The notes beneath the pieces are model-generated. The model worked only from the letters and a program-made list of their open reading frames with translations. It was not told where the DNA came from and ran no database searches. The translations under genes were made by a program, and so were the position numbers. A stretch of 15,244 nt of DNA from Pseudomonadota bacterium (GTDB lineage: Bacteria > Pseudomonadota > Alphaproteobacteria > Acetobacterales > Acetobacteraceae), in NCBI GenBank assembly GCA_021845555.1, contig JAJZVS010000035.1, positions 1 to 15,244 on the forward strand. Direction: 5' to 3'. Each line of letters starts with the position of its first letter. Position 1 is the first letter of the stretch. Positions 5,388-12,813 of the stretch are shown in pieces.

Positions 5388-6614
5388 GTGACCGCGATCC
5401 CGCGATACCGGACCTGGCAGGGGCCCGCCCTGCTGTCCGCCGGCTTCCGGCCATTCTTCCTGCTCGCCGCACTCTGGGCCGCGGTCGCGCTGCCGCTCTG
5501 GCTCGCCGTCTTCGCCGGGGACGCGAGCCTGCCAACCGCCCTGCCGCCGTTGGTGTGGCACGTGCACGAGATGGTGTTCGGCTTCGCCGCCGCCGTCGTC
5601 GCCGGCTTCCTGCTCACCGCCATCCCGAACTGGACGGGGAGGCTACCGCTGCAAGGCTGGCCGCTCGGCGGCCTCGTGGGCCTCTGGCTGGCGGGGCGCG
5701 TGGCGGTGATGGCCTCCGGGGCGATCGGCGTAGTCCCGGCCGCGGTGGTCGATCTCGCCTTTCCCGCCGCCTTCCTTGCCGTGGTGGCGCGGGAAATCCT
5801 GGCCGGGCGCAACTGGCGCAACCTGCCGGTGGTGGCGGCGCTGTCGCTGCTGCTGATCGGCAACGCGCTGGTGCACGCCGGCGCGCTTGGCGTCCCCGCG
5901 CTCGATCTCGGTCCCGGCGGCGGGATCGGCAATCGGCTCGGGCTGGCGACGCTGCTCGGGTTGATCAGCCTGATCGGCGGGCGGGTGGTGCCGAGCTTCA
6001 CCCGCAACTGGCTGGCGCGGCGCACCCCGGACGGGAGGATGCCGGCCCCTTTCTCCGGCATCGATCGCACCGCTCTGGCGCTCACCGTGATCGCCCTGCT
6101 GGCCTGGGTGGTCCGGCCCGATAGCCGGGCGACCGCGCTGGCCTGCGTGCTGGCGGGAAGCGCGCTGCTGATCCGCCTGGCGCGCTGGCGCGGCGCCGCC
6201 ACCTGGTCCGAACCGCTGCTGCTCGTGCTGCACCTCGGCTATTTCTGGCTCGGCTTCGGCCTGCTGCTGCTGGGCGGCGCCACGCTGCTGCCCGTGCTGC
6301 CGCCCACCGCGGCGTTGCACGCGCTCACCGTCGGCGCGATCGGCACCATGACGCTGGCGATGATGACGCGCGCCACCCGTGGCCACGCCGGCCGGCCGCT
6401 CCAGGCCGATCCGGGTACCACCGCGATCTATGCGCTGATCACCGTGGCCGCGGTGCTGCGGGTGGCCGCCCCGTTGGCGGTGCCGTTGGGCGGGCCGGGG
6501 GCGTATCTGGCGGCCCTGGCCCTCGCCGGGGCGGGATGGTGCGGGGCGTTCGGGCTGTTCGCCGTGTTCTATGGGCCGATGCTGGCCCTTCCGCGGCGGC
6601 GCGCCGCCGGCTGA
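5388..6614 (+). CDS. nnrS: NnrS family haem/copper membrane protein
   Basis: The product has 408 residues and about 12 hydrophobic helices across its full length. Diagnostic motifs are GFRPFFLLA (19-27), WHVHEMVFGFAAAVVAGFLLTAIPNWTGR in the second and third helices (His58 and His60), GGRVVPSFTRNWL (197-209), and ALHALTVGAIGTMTLAMMTRATRGH (309-333, with His311 and His333). NnrS is an inner-membrane protein that protects against nitric oxide and nitrosative damage to iron and thiol pools, and it occurs with denitrification and NO-response genes. The start is GTG 5388, which has GGAGGG (5378-5383) at proper spacing; the frame is open further upstream but contains no better start. No nor, nir or hcp genes are in view. 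The FNR-type box about 380 bases past its stop is a second hint of an oxygen- or NO-responsive neighbourhood. Confidence 0.93.
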   Translation: MTAIPRYRTWQGPALLSAGFRPFFLLAALWAAVALPLWLAVFAGDASLPTALPPLVWHVHEMVFGFAAAVVAGFLLTAIPNWTGRLPLQGWPLGGLVGLWLAGRVAVMASGAIGVVPAAVVDLAFPAAFLAVVAREILAGRNWRNLPVVAALSLLLIGNALVHAGALGVPALDLGPGGGIGNRLGLATLLGLISLIGGRVVPSFTRNWLARRTPDGRMPAPFSGIDRTALALTVIALLAWVVRPDSRATALACVLAGSALLIRLARWRGAATWSEPLLLVLHLGYFWLGFGLLLLGGATLLPVLPPTAALHALTVGAIGTMTLAMMTRATRGHAGRPLQADPGTTAIYALITVAAVLRVAAPLAVPLGGPGAYLAALALAGAGWCGAFGLFAVFYGPMLALPRRRAAG

Positions 6615-6645
6615 GCGGCCGGCCGACCGGGCACTTCAGGCGAGG

Positions 6646-6867
6646 TCACATCAGGCCGAGCGCCGCCTCGGGCGGGACCGGCACCGATGCGTCGAACCCA
6701 AGGCCGGCTCCCGCCGGATCGCGCGAGGCCATGCCCGCACGCAAGCTCGGGGCCCAGGCGCCCGGGTCGCCGGGCAGCGTCTGCCGCACCGGCAACGGCG
6801 CCGCGGGCACCGCCCGGGCCAGCAGTTCGTGAGCGAGCGCCAGGCGGCGGAAGTCGTGTGCTCTCAT
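6646..6867 (-). CDS. hypothetical 73-residue protein
   Basis: A 73-residue frame starts at an ATG preceded by GGAG at a 7-base spacing. The N-terminal half is helical and basic (MRAHDFRRLALAHELLARA). The second half is rich in Pro, Gly and Ala (PAAPLPVRQTLPGDPGAWAP, then PVPPEAALGLM) and is probably disordered. I recognise no domain, signal peptide or membrane segment. It is convergent with nnrS (31 bases between stops) and divergent from the 42-residue membrane protein, sharing the 219-base spacer with a 14-bp palindrome and an FNR-type box. Support for coding is the ribosome-binding site and position; frames this short in such GC-rich DNA can occur by chance. Confidence 0.5.
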   Translation of the reverse strand: MRAHDFRRLALAHELLARAVPAAPLPVRQTLPGDPGAWAPSLRAGMASRDPAGAGLGFDASVPVPPEAALGLM

Positions 6868-6946
6868 GGGGGTACTCCACGATCCGGACATGCCGAGTGA
6901 ACCTGCCCGGTGTGGCGGAAACAAGGCCTCGATGTGACGGAGTGTC

Positions 6947-6960
6947 GCCGTCGCGACGGC
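6947..6960. promoter_or_regulatory. perfect 14-bp palindrome in a divergent spacer
   Basis: GCCGTCGCGACGGC is self-complementary over all 14 bases. It lies 79 bases before the start of the 73-residue gene (-) and 36 bases from the FNR-type box. It could be an operator for a dimeric regulator or a small RNA hairpin. No regulator is identified. Confidence 0.4.
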
Positions 6961-6996
6961 TTCGGCGCGCCCGGAAAGGACAGCCCCGCTGCCGCT

Positions 6997-7010
6997 TTGA
7001 TTCAGGTCAA
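6997..7010 (+). promoter_or_regulatory. FNR/FixK/Dnr-type binding site
   Basis: TTGATTCAGGTCAA fits TTGAT-N4-GTCAA, one base from the symmetric FNR consensus (TTGAT-N4-ATCAA) and typical of FixK- and Dnr-type CRP/FNR-family activators. Its centre is about 83 bases before the ATG at 7087. If it acts at -41.5, transcription would start near 7045, but no clear -10 hexamer is visible there in the GC-rich DNA. It could equally serve the divergent gene, whose start is 130 bases away. It predicts induction at low oxygen or by NO. Confidence 0.6.
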
Positions 7011-7086
7011 TGAGACCGCGCCGGCCGCCCGGCAGCCTCGCCCGATCGATCCGACCGCGATCGATCCGACCATGGGAGGAAACATC

Positions 7087-7215
7087 ATGTCCGGCGAAAC
7101 CCTGCACCGTCTTGCCGATTCCGGTCACCACCACGTCGCGCCGTTAGTGCTGGCCGTCGCGATCGCCGCCGCCACGCTGGCACTTTCGCTGATGCTCGCG
7201 GGCCTGCCGCACTGA
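7087..7215 (+). CDS. 42-residue single-span membrane protein
   Basis: The ATG at 7087 is preceded by GGGAGGA (7074-7080) at ideal spacing; an earlier in-frame ATG at 7072 overlaps that site and is less likely. The protein has a short polar N-terminus with a His cluster (DSGHHHVAP, about residues 11-19) and one hydrophobic helix (LVLAVAIAAATLALSLMLAGL), ending in PH. Size and design resemble the small subunits of respiratory oxidases and other one-helix membrane proteins, but no family is recognised and no oxidase genes are nearby. An FNR/FixK-type box upstream suggests low-oxygen or NO control. It converges on prpE, 50 bases away. Ribosome-binding site, hydrophobic profile and upstream box together make coding likely. 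Confidence 0.66.
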   Translation: MSGETLHRLADSGHHHVAPLVLAVAIAAATLALSLMLAGLPH

Positions 7216-7245
7216 TCAATCGATGAGGCGGCGGCGCGGCATCCT

Positions 7246-7272
7246 GGGCGTTCGTTCGCAAGCCCTCAGCCC
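7246..7272 (-). repeat. 27-bp stop-codon-overlapping repeat, copy 1
   Basis: This 27-base segment overlaps the stop codon of prpE (7266-7268) and matches 10438-10464 at 23 of 27 positions; all four differences are transitions. Both copies carry the stop at the same offset and start and end with GGGC and GCCC. In prpE orientation the core after the stop is GGGCTTGCGAACGAACGCCC, whose GGGC/GCCC ends can pair. Confidence 0.75.
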
Positions 7273-9155
7273 CGCAGCACCGCGCCCACTTCGTCCAGCG
7301 CCGCCGGGTCCTCGATCGTGGCCGGCACCACCGGCGTCTGCCCATCCGCCAGGGCGCGGATCGTGGCGCGCAGGATCTTGCCCGAGCGGGTCTTCGGCAG
7401 GCGCTTGACGACGCGGGCGTCCTTGAACGCCGCCACCGGGCCGATCCGCTCGCGCACCAGCGCGACCAGTTCGGCCGCCACATCTGCCTCGATCCGGTTC
7501 GCGCCCGCCTTCAGCACGACCAGCCCGAGCGGCACCTGGCCCTTCAGCGCGTCCGCCGCCCCGATCACGGCGCATTCCGCCACGTCCGGATGCGCCGCCA
7601 GCACCTCCTCCATCGCCCCGGTGGACAGGCGATGGCCGGCGACGTTGATGATGTCGTCGGTGCGGCCCATCACCCACACGTCGCCGTCCGCATCGATGCT
7701 GCCGGCGTCCCCGCTGCGGTACCAGCCGGGGAAATCCGCCAGGTAGGCGCGGCGGTAGCCGGCCTCGTCGCCCCACAAGGTCGGCGCGCAGCCGGGCGGC
7801 AGCGGCAGCCGCAGCGACAGATTGCCGGTCTGCCCGCGCGGCAGGACCGCGCCGTTGTCGTCCAGCGCATGCAGGTCGTAGCCCGGCGAGGGCCGCCCGC
7901 CGGAGCCGGGCTTGAACGGAAACAGCCCGAGGCCGCGGAACCCGGCGGTGATCGGCCAGCCGGTCTCGGTCTGCCACCAGTGATCGACCACCGGGCGGGC
8001 AAGTTTCTCCGCCGCCCACAGCGCGGTCGGCGGGTCGCAGCGCTCGCCGGCGAGATAGAGCGCCTCGAACGAGGACAGATCGTGCCGGGCGATCAGCGCG
8101 CCGTCCGGGTCCTGCTGCTTGATCGCGCGCAGCGCGGTGGGCGCGGTGAACAGCACCTTCGGCTTGTGCTGCGCGATCACGCGCCAGAACGCCCCGGCGT
8201 CGGGCGTGCCGACCGGCTTGCCTTCGTACATCACCGAGGTCGCCCCGCGCAGCAGCGGCGCATAGACGATGTAGCTGTGCCCGACCACCCAGCCGACGTC
8301 GGAGGCGGTCCAGAACACCTCGCCGGCGTCGATGCCGTAGATCATCCGCATCGAGTGCCACAGCGCGACCGCATGCCCGCCGTTGTCGCGCACGATGCCC
8401 TTGGGCTTGCCGGTCGTCCCGGATGTGTAAAGGATATACAGCGGATCGGTGGCCGCGACCGGCACCGGGTCGTGCGGCGCGGCGGCCGCCTCGGCGGCCC
8501 GGAAATCATGGTCGCGCCCGGGGGTGAGCGCCGCGGCCAGCGCGTCGCGTTGCAGGATCAGGCAGGCCTCGGGCTGGTGCGGCGACAGCGCGAGCGCGGC
8601 ATCGAGCAGCGGCTTGTAGGCGACCGTCCGGCCGGGTTCGAGGCCGCAGGACGCGGCGACGATCACCCGCGGGCGGGCATCGGCGATGCGCGCGGCGAGT
8701 TCGGCGGCGGCGAACCCGCCGAACACGACCGAATGGATCGCGCCGAGGCGCGCGCAGGCGAGCATGGCGATCGCCGCCTCCGGCACCATCGGCATGTAGA
8801 TCGCTACCCGGTCGCCGGTGCGCACGCCGAGCGCGGCCAGCGCGCCGGCCACTTTCGCCACCCGGTCGCGCAGGCCGGCATAGGTGAAGGTCTCGACCCG
8901 GCCTTCCATCGCGCTGTCCCAGATCAGCGCCGGCTGATCGCCGCGCCCGGCGGCGACGTGGCGATCGAGGCAGTTGTAGCTGGTGTTCAGCCGCGCGCCG
9001 GGAAACCAGCGGCCGTACGGGCCCTCGGCGGGGTCGAACACGCGGTCCCAGCGCCGGTCCCAGGAAATCCCCTCGGCCGCGGCGGCCCACCAGGCTTCGG
9101 GATCGCGGCGCCAGGCGGCCTCGGTGGCGGCATAGGCGGAGCCCGCAGCGGTCAT
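7266..9155 (-). CDS. prpE: PrpE-type acyl-CoA synthetase (propionate/acetate-CoA ligase)
   Basis: The 629 residues match the full length of AMP-forming acetyl/propionyl-CoA synthetases. The N-terminal domain carries WFPGARLNTSYNCLDRHV (about 50-67), the ATP-binding loop is YTSGTTGKPKG (243-253) followed by the PrpE-like IVRDNGGH, LFTAPTALRAIKQQDP lies at 335-350, and the A5 motif HWWQTETGW at 392-400. The C-terminal lid carries GRTDDIINVAGHRLSTG and ends with LPKTRSGKILR, with catalytic Lys593, the residue that acetylation silences in this family. It activates a short-chain acid to its CoA thioester with ATP; propionate is favoured by the RDNGGH and TETGWPI signatures, though acetate or others are possible. 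GGAGGA precedes the ATG. No methylcitrate or propionyl-CoA carboxylase genes are adjacent; the gene lies 85 bases behind the LysE-family gene. Confidence 0.92.
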   Translation of the reverse strand: MTAAGSAYAATEAAWRRDPEAWWAAAAEGISWDRRWDRVFDPAEGPYGRWFPGARLNTSYNCLDRHVAAGRGDQPALIWDSAMEGRVETFTYAGLRDRVAKVAGALAALGVRTGDRVAIYMPMVPEAAIAMLACARLGAIHSVVFGGFAAAELAARIADARPRVIVAASCGLEPGRTVAYKPLLDAALALSPHQPEACLILQRDALAAALTPGRDHDFRAAEAAAAPHDPVPVAATDPLYILYTSGTTGKPKGIVRDNGGHAVALWHSMRMIYGIDAGEVFWTASDVGWVVGHSYIVYAPLLRGATSVMYEGKPVGTPDAGAFWRVIAQHKPKVLFTAPTALRAIKQQDPDGALIARHDLSSFEALYLAGERCDPPTALWAAEKLARPVVDHWWQTETGWPITAGFRGLGLFPFKPGSGGRPSPGYDLHALDDNGAVLPRGQTGNLSLRLPLPPGCAPTLWGDEAGYRRAYLADFPGWYRSGDAGSIDADGDVWVMGRTDDIINVAGHRLSTGAMEEVLAAHPDVAECAVIGAADALKGQVPLGLVVLKAGANRIEADVAAELVALVRERIGPVAAFKDARVVKRLPKTRSGKILRATIRALADGQTPVVPATIEDPAALDEVGAVLRG

Positions 9156-9240
9156 GGAACGATCCTCCGTTTGGCTGCCAGCATCGCGCCGCGGCGGCGG
9201 CGGGGCAATCCCGTTGCGCGGGCGGCGCCGCCCGATGCGC

Positions 9241-9858
9241 TCATCGCGTGCGGGCCGCCGCCAGCGCCAGCCCGGCGCCGATCAGCGCGCCGCCGCCCAG
9301 GCGGTTCCGCAGCGTCCCGCGCCCCGCCAGCAGCGCGCGCGCCCGCCCGGCGAGCAGCGACCACAGGCTGTCGATGCAGAGCGCGATCCCCAGGAAGCAC
9401 GCGCACAGCACGCCGAGTTGGCTGTCCAGCGCGCGGCCGGGGGTGACGAACTGCGGGAAGAACGCGCCATAGAACACCAGCGTCTTTGGGTTGGTGAAGG
9501 ACACCAGGAACGCCCGCGCGTAGAGCCGGCGCGCGGATTTCGGCCCGGCCGGCACGCGGGAGAGGTCCATGGGCGGCGCGCGCCACTGGCGGATGCCGAG
9601 ATAGAGCAGATAGCCCACGCCCACCCAGCGCAACCGGTCGAACCAAAGCCCGAGCCCGCCGAGCAGCTGCGCCATGCCGAGCGCGGTGAGCGAAAGCTGC
9701 ACCACCATCGCCGAACTGGTGCCCGCCACCGTGAGCAGCCCGTAGCGCGATCCATGGGCGAGGCTGTTGGAGACGATCAGCGCCACGTTCGGCCCGGGGA
9801 TCATCATCATCACCAGAACGGCGGCGACGAACGCGGCCAGCAGATGCGTCTCCGGCAT
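9241..9858 (-). CDS. LysE/RhtB family exporter
   Basis: This 205-residue inner-membrane protein has about six hydrophobic segments. The family signature PGPN (21-24) ends the first helix, followed by SNSLAHGSRYGLLTVAG-type sequence (about 30-46), a second and third helix (VVQLSLTALGMAQLLGGLGL, WVGVGYLLYLGIRQWRAP), then FLVSFTNPKTLVFYGAFFPQFV (about 117-138), which is conserved in LysE/RhtB proteins. The family exports amino acids such as lysine, homoserine and threonine or related metabolites, and the substrate cannot be predicted. The start has AGGAGAGG just upstream. It sits 33 bases after acpS and 85 bases before prpE in the same direction, so it may be read through from the rpoZ-rsh-acpS unit. 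Confidence 0.92.
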   Translation of the reverse strand: MPETHLLAAFVAAVLVMMMIPGPNVALIVSNSLAHGSRYGLLTVAGTSSAMVVQLSLTALGMAQLLGGLGLWFDRLRWVGVGYLLYLGIRQWRAPPMDLSRVPAGPKSARRLYARAFLVSFTNPKTLVFYGAFFPQFVTPGRALDSQLGVLCACFLGIALCIDSLWSLLAGRARALLAGRGTLRNRLGGGALIGAGLALAAARTR

Positions 9859-9891
9859 GGGCCTCTCCTGTTCCGCCCCTCGCCGCCCGCC

Positions 9892-10320
9892 TCACGGCGC
9901 CGGCGGCGGCCCGGCGGAAATGATGACCGCGGAGATGATGACCTGGGCGAAGGCGTAGGGATACTCGTCGGTCATGGTCAGCGCCACCTGCGCCTCCATC
10001 CCCGGCGGGGTGATCGCCGCCAGCCTGGCCGCCGCGCCGCCCGTCATGTGCAGCGTGGGCTGGCCGGAACGCAGGTTCACCACGCCGAGGTCGGAGAAGA
10101 ACACGCCGCGGCGGAACCCGGTTCCCAGCGCCTTGGCCGCCGCCTCCTTTGCCGCGAAGCGCTTGGCGAAGGTCCCGGCGCGGATCCGTTCGGTCCGGCG
10201 CAGCGCCTTTTCCCGCTCGAGCGGGGTGAACACGCGTTCGAGGAACCGGTCGCCGTGGCGGGCGATCGCCGCCTCGATCCGGCGGATGTCGCAGATGTCG
10301 CTGCCCAGGCCGAGGATCAT
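9892..10320 (-). CDS. acpS: holo-[acyl-carrier-protein] synthase
   Basis: The product has 142 residues, slightly longer than the usual 120-135. It starts with MILGLGSDICDIRRIE, with the metal-binding Asp8, and contains FAKRFAAKEAAAKALGTGF (51-69) with Glu59, the second metal ligand, then GVFFSDLGVVN. AcpS transfers 4'-phosphopantetheine from CoA to the serine of acyl carrier protein, switching on fatty-acid synthesis. The ATG at 10320 gives the canonical N-terminus; an in-frame GTG at 10335 would add five atypical residues. The C-terminus has an extra Pro/Ala tail. In many alphaproteobacteria acpS follows rsh and precedes lepB-rnc-era; here the first link is kept but a LysE-family gene follows. 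Confidence 0.95.
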   Translation of the reverse strand: MILGLGSDICDIRRIEAAIARHGDRFLERVFTPLEREKALRRTERIRAGTFAKRFAAKEAAAKALGTGFRRGVFFSDLGVVNLRSGQPTLHMTGGAAARLAAITPPGMEAQVALTMTDEYPYAFAQVIISAVIISAGPPPAP

Positions 10321-10344
10321 GCCCGTCCGTCGCACGCCATCGGC

Positions 10345-10407
10345 TCAGAGCCTGTAAAGAAATCGAACTTGTGAAAGAACGCCCGCTGGAATCCCCGCTG
10401 GAATCAT
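10345..10407 (-). CDS. possible 20-residue leader peptide before acpS
   Basis: An ATG at 10407 opens a 20-codon frame ending at TGA (10345-10347), 24 bases before the acpS ATG. It reads MIPAGIPAGVLSQVRFLYRL, with GGAGAAG about 9 bases upstream of the start. The duplicated IPAG arises from a 12-bp tandem repeat. It lies in the loop and second arm of the long hairpin between rsh and acpS, so its translation could alter the fold. No comparison was possible; it may be a chance frame. Confidence 0.2.
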   Translation of the reverse strand: MIPAGIPAGVLSQVRFLYRL

Positions 10408-10457
10408 TGGTGTCTTCTCCGGAAAATCGCGCGAAACGGGCATTCGTTCACAAACTC
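10365..10457 (-). repeat. long imperfect inverted repeat between rsh and acpS
   Basis: Arms of 21 bases at 10365-10385 and 10437-10457 pair at 17 of 21 positions around a 51-base loop. The right arm lies inside copy 2 of the stop-codon repeat, so the left arm is an inverted, partial third copy of that element. The structure begins directly after the rsh stop and ends before acpS. It could be a transcript-stabilising or attenuating hairpin, or a small mobile-repeat pair like REP/BIME elements. No U tract follows directly. Confidence 0.6.
10382..10405 (+). repeat. perfect 12-bp tandem duplication
   Basis: CCCGCTGGAATC is present twice head to tail (10382-10393 and 10394-10405), in the loop side of the rsh-acpS hairpin and inside the 20-codon frame, where it encodes IPAG twice on the minus strand. 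Confidence 0.9.
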
Positions 10458-10464
10458 TCAGCCC
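10438..10464 (-). repeat. 27-bp stop-codon-overlapping repeat, copy 2
   Basis: This is the second copy of the element at 7246-7272. It overlaps the rsh stop codon (10458-10460) at exactly the same offset as copy 1 overlaps the prpE stop. The two differ by four transitions. Only the final glycine codon and stop of each gene fall within the repeat, so shared protein sequence cannot explain the similarity. Confidence 0.75.
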
Positions 10465-12806
10465 TTCGCCCGCTCGACGCTCTTGATGCCGCCGGCGCCG
10501 CGCAACCCGGCGATCACCTTGGCCAGATGACCGAGGTCGCGCACATCGACATCGACCAGCACCTCGATGAAATCCATCTGCCGGTTGACGATCTTCAGAT
10601 TGGCCACGACGCCCTCGTGCTTGGCGAGCGTGTTGGTGATCTCCGCCAGCGCGGCGGGGGTGTTGTCGGCGATCACGCCGATCCGCGCGGTGTGCGCCGC
10701 CACCCCCTTGCCGCCGGGGCCGGCGGCGGCGAGGTTCCAGCCGACCTCGATGAAGCGCTCGGGCGTGGCGGCGAAACCGGCCAGCGTCTGGCAGTCCCGC
10801 GCGTGGATGGTGACGCCCTTGCCGGTGGCGACGATGCCGACGATCGGATCGCCCGGCACCGGATGGCAGCAGCCGGCGAAGTGGAACGCCATGCCGGGGA
10901 TCAGCCCGGTGATCGGCATCTGCCCGTCCAGCCGGTCCGCCCGCGCGGCCGGGCGCGGCGGCAGCCCGGCCACCACGCGCGGCGCGCGCGGCGTCTGGCG
11001 GAGTTCCGGATAGGCGGCGTGCACCACGTCCTTGGCGCCGATGTTGCCGTTGCCGACGGCGATCGCCAGTTCCTCGACGCTGCCCAACTTGAGCGTCTTC
11101 AGCGCCGGCTCCAGCGCCTTCTCCGAGCCGTCCACCCCGGCGCTGCGGAACGCCTTGGCGAGTTCGGCGCGTCCGGAATCGAGATGCTCCTGGCGCTGCT
11201 GCTGATGGACGAAGCGGCGGATGCGCGCGCGCGCCTTGCCGGTGACGACGAAGCGCTCCCATTGCGGCGAGGGCGTGCCGCCGCGGGAGGTCATGATCTC
11301 GACCTGGTCGCCGTTCTGCAGCTGGTAGCGCAGCGGCATGAGCCGCCCGTTCACCTTGGCGCCGACGCAGGCATCGCCCACGTGGCTGTGCACCGCATAG
11401 GCGAAATCGACCGGCGTCGCCCCGCGCGGCATCTGGATCAGCTGACCCTTGGGGGTGAAGCAGAAGACCTGGTCGCCGTAGAGCTCGAGCTTCGTGTTCT
11501 CGAGGAATTCGTCCGGCGCGGCCGAGTTCTCCAGGATTTCCAGCAGGTCCTGCACCCAGCGGAACTGGTGCAGGTCGCGCGGCGCGGCATCGGCCGCATC
11601 CGGCTGCTTATACAGCCAGTGCGCCGCCACCCCGGCTTCGGCGATGTCGTGCATGTCCTGGGTGCGGATCTGGATCTCGATCTTCTGGTTGCGCGGCTCG
11701 CGCAACGTCACGCCGGTGTGCAGGCTCTGATAGCCGTTCGACTTCGGGGTGGAGATGTAGTCCTTGAAGCGCCCCGCGATCACCGGATAGGCGGAGTGGA
11801 TGGCGCCCAGCGCGGCGTAGCAGGCCTCCTTGTTCGGCACCACGATGCGGAACGCCATGATGTCCGACAGCTGCTCGAACGCCACGTTCCGTTGCTGCAT
11901 CTTCTCCCAGATCGAGAACGGCGACTTCTCCCGCCCCGTCACTTCGAGCACGGTGACGCCGCTTGCCTCGCAGACCTGGCGCAGCTCGCGGCGCACCTCC
12001 TCGATCACGTCCGCGCCCTGGCCGCGCAGGAAGTTGAGCCTCGCCTGGATGGTATCGAAGGCTTCCGGTTCGAGCTGGGCGAAGGCCAGCGTCTGCAATT
12101 CCTCCTTCACCCGCACCATGCCGATGCGTTCGGCGAGCGGGGCGTAGATCTCCATCGTCTCGCGCGCGATGCGCTTGCGCCGGTCGGCGTCGCGGACGAA
12201 ATGGAGCGTCCGCATGTTGTGCAACCGGTCGGCGAGCTTGACCAGCAGCACGCGGATGTCGCGGCTCATCGCCAGCACCAGCTTGCGGAAGTTCTCCGCC
12301 TGCTTGGTGCGGTCCGATTGCAGTTCGAGCCTTGTGAGCTTGGTGACGCCATCGACCAGCGCGGCGATCTCGCGGCCGAACCGGGTTTCGATCTCCGCCA
12401 GCTTGACCGGCGTGTCCTCGATCACGTCGTGCAGCAGGCCGGTGACGATGGAGGCGGTGTCCAGACGGTAGCCGGCCAGGATATCGGCGACCGCGACCGG
12501 ATGGGTGAAATACGGGTCGCCGTTGTCGCGCCGCTGCGCGCCGTGCGCCTGCATCGCCAGCACATAGGCGGCGTCGATCAGGCCGGTGTCGGCCTTGGGG
12601 TCGTAGGCGTGGACTTTTTCGGTCAGCTCGAACTGGCGGATGATCGGCGGGCGCGGCGCGCGCGGCGCCGGTTCCTCGGGCGCCTGGGCGCGGCGGGGCG
12701 GCGAGGCGGTCTGGATGGCTGCCGTCGCCAGCGGTTCGGGTACGGCCACGCCTTCGGGCGCGGAGACGGGCGCTGGGACCGGGAGTCCGGGGGCGCCCGC
12801 GCTCAC
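10458..12806 (-). CDS. rsh: bifunctional (p)ppGpp synthetase/hydrolase (RelA/SpoT, Rsh)
   Basis: The product has 782 residues and all domains of long RSH enzymes. The HD hydrolase domain (about 75-230) has His102, His126-Asp127 and LADRLHNMRT (191-200). The synthetase domain (about 290-400) has RFKDY (346-350, the RxKD form of bifunctional Mn-type enzymes) and SNGYQSLHT (356-364). The TGS domain (about 445-507) begins DQVFCFTPKGQLIQMPRGATPVDFAYAVHS-style. Further on are the CCHPVPGD zinc-finger-like region and a C-terminal ACT domain. It makes and degrades the stringent-response alarmone. The first 55 residues are a Pro/Ala-rich extension of low complexity, absent from the family core. The start GTG 12806 is 7 bases after the rpoZ stop, indicating translational or transcriptional coupling; a later start inside the extension is possible. 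Confidence 0.96.
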   Translation of the reverse strand: MSAGAPGLPVPAPVSAPEGVAVPEPLATAAIQTASPPRRAQAPEEPAPRAPRPPIIRQFELTEKVHAYDPKADTGLIDAAYVLAMQAHGAQRRDNGDPYFTHPVAVADILAGYRLDTASIVTGLLHDVIEDTPVKLAEIETRFGREIAALVDGVTKLTRLELQSDRTKQAENFRKLVLAMSRDIRVLLVKLADRLHNMRTLHFVRDADRRKRIARETMEIYAPLAERIGMVRVKEELQTLAFAQLEPEAFDTIQARLNFLRGQGADVIEEVRRELRQVCEASGVTVLEVTGREKSPFSIWEKMQQRNVAFEQLSDIMAFRIVVPNKEACYAALGAIHSAYPVIAGRFKDYISTPKSNGYQSLHTGVTLREPRNQKIEIQIRTQDMHDIAEAGVAAHWLYKQPDAADAAPRDLHQFRWVQDLLEILENSAAPDEFLENTKLELYGDQVFCFTPKGQLIQMPRGATPVDFAYAVHSHVGDACVGAKVNGRLMPLRYQLQNGDQVEIMTSRGGTPSPQWERFVVTGKARARIRRFVHQQQRQEHLDSGRAELAKAFRSAGVDGSEKALEPALKTLKLGSVEELAIAVGNGNIGAKDVVHAAYPELRQTPRAPRVVAGLPPRPAARADRLDGQMPITGLIPGMAFHFAGCCHPVPGDPIVGIVATGKGVTIHARDCQTLAGFAATPERFIEVGWNLAAAGPGGKGVAAHTARIGVIADNTPAALAEITNTLAKHEGVVANLKIVNRQMDFIEVLVDVDVRDLGHLAKVIAGLRGAGGIKSVERAKG

Positions 12807-12813
12807 CGGTGGC

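Noticed and set aside
5095..5391. Plus-strand frame across the nnrS control region
   Set aside because: No ribosome-binding site or domain, runs through the dyads and AT-rich promoter DNA; nnrS has its own start at 5388.
6594..6609. Perfect 16-bp palindrome near the end of nnrS
   Set aside because: It lies inside codons for an Arg/Ala-rich C-terminus (RRRAAG), so GC-rich coding explains it.
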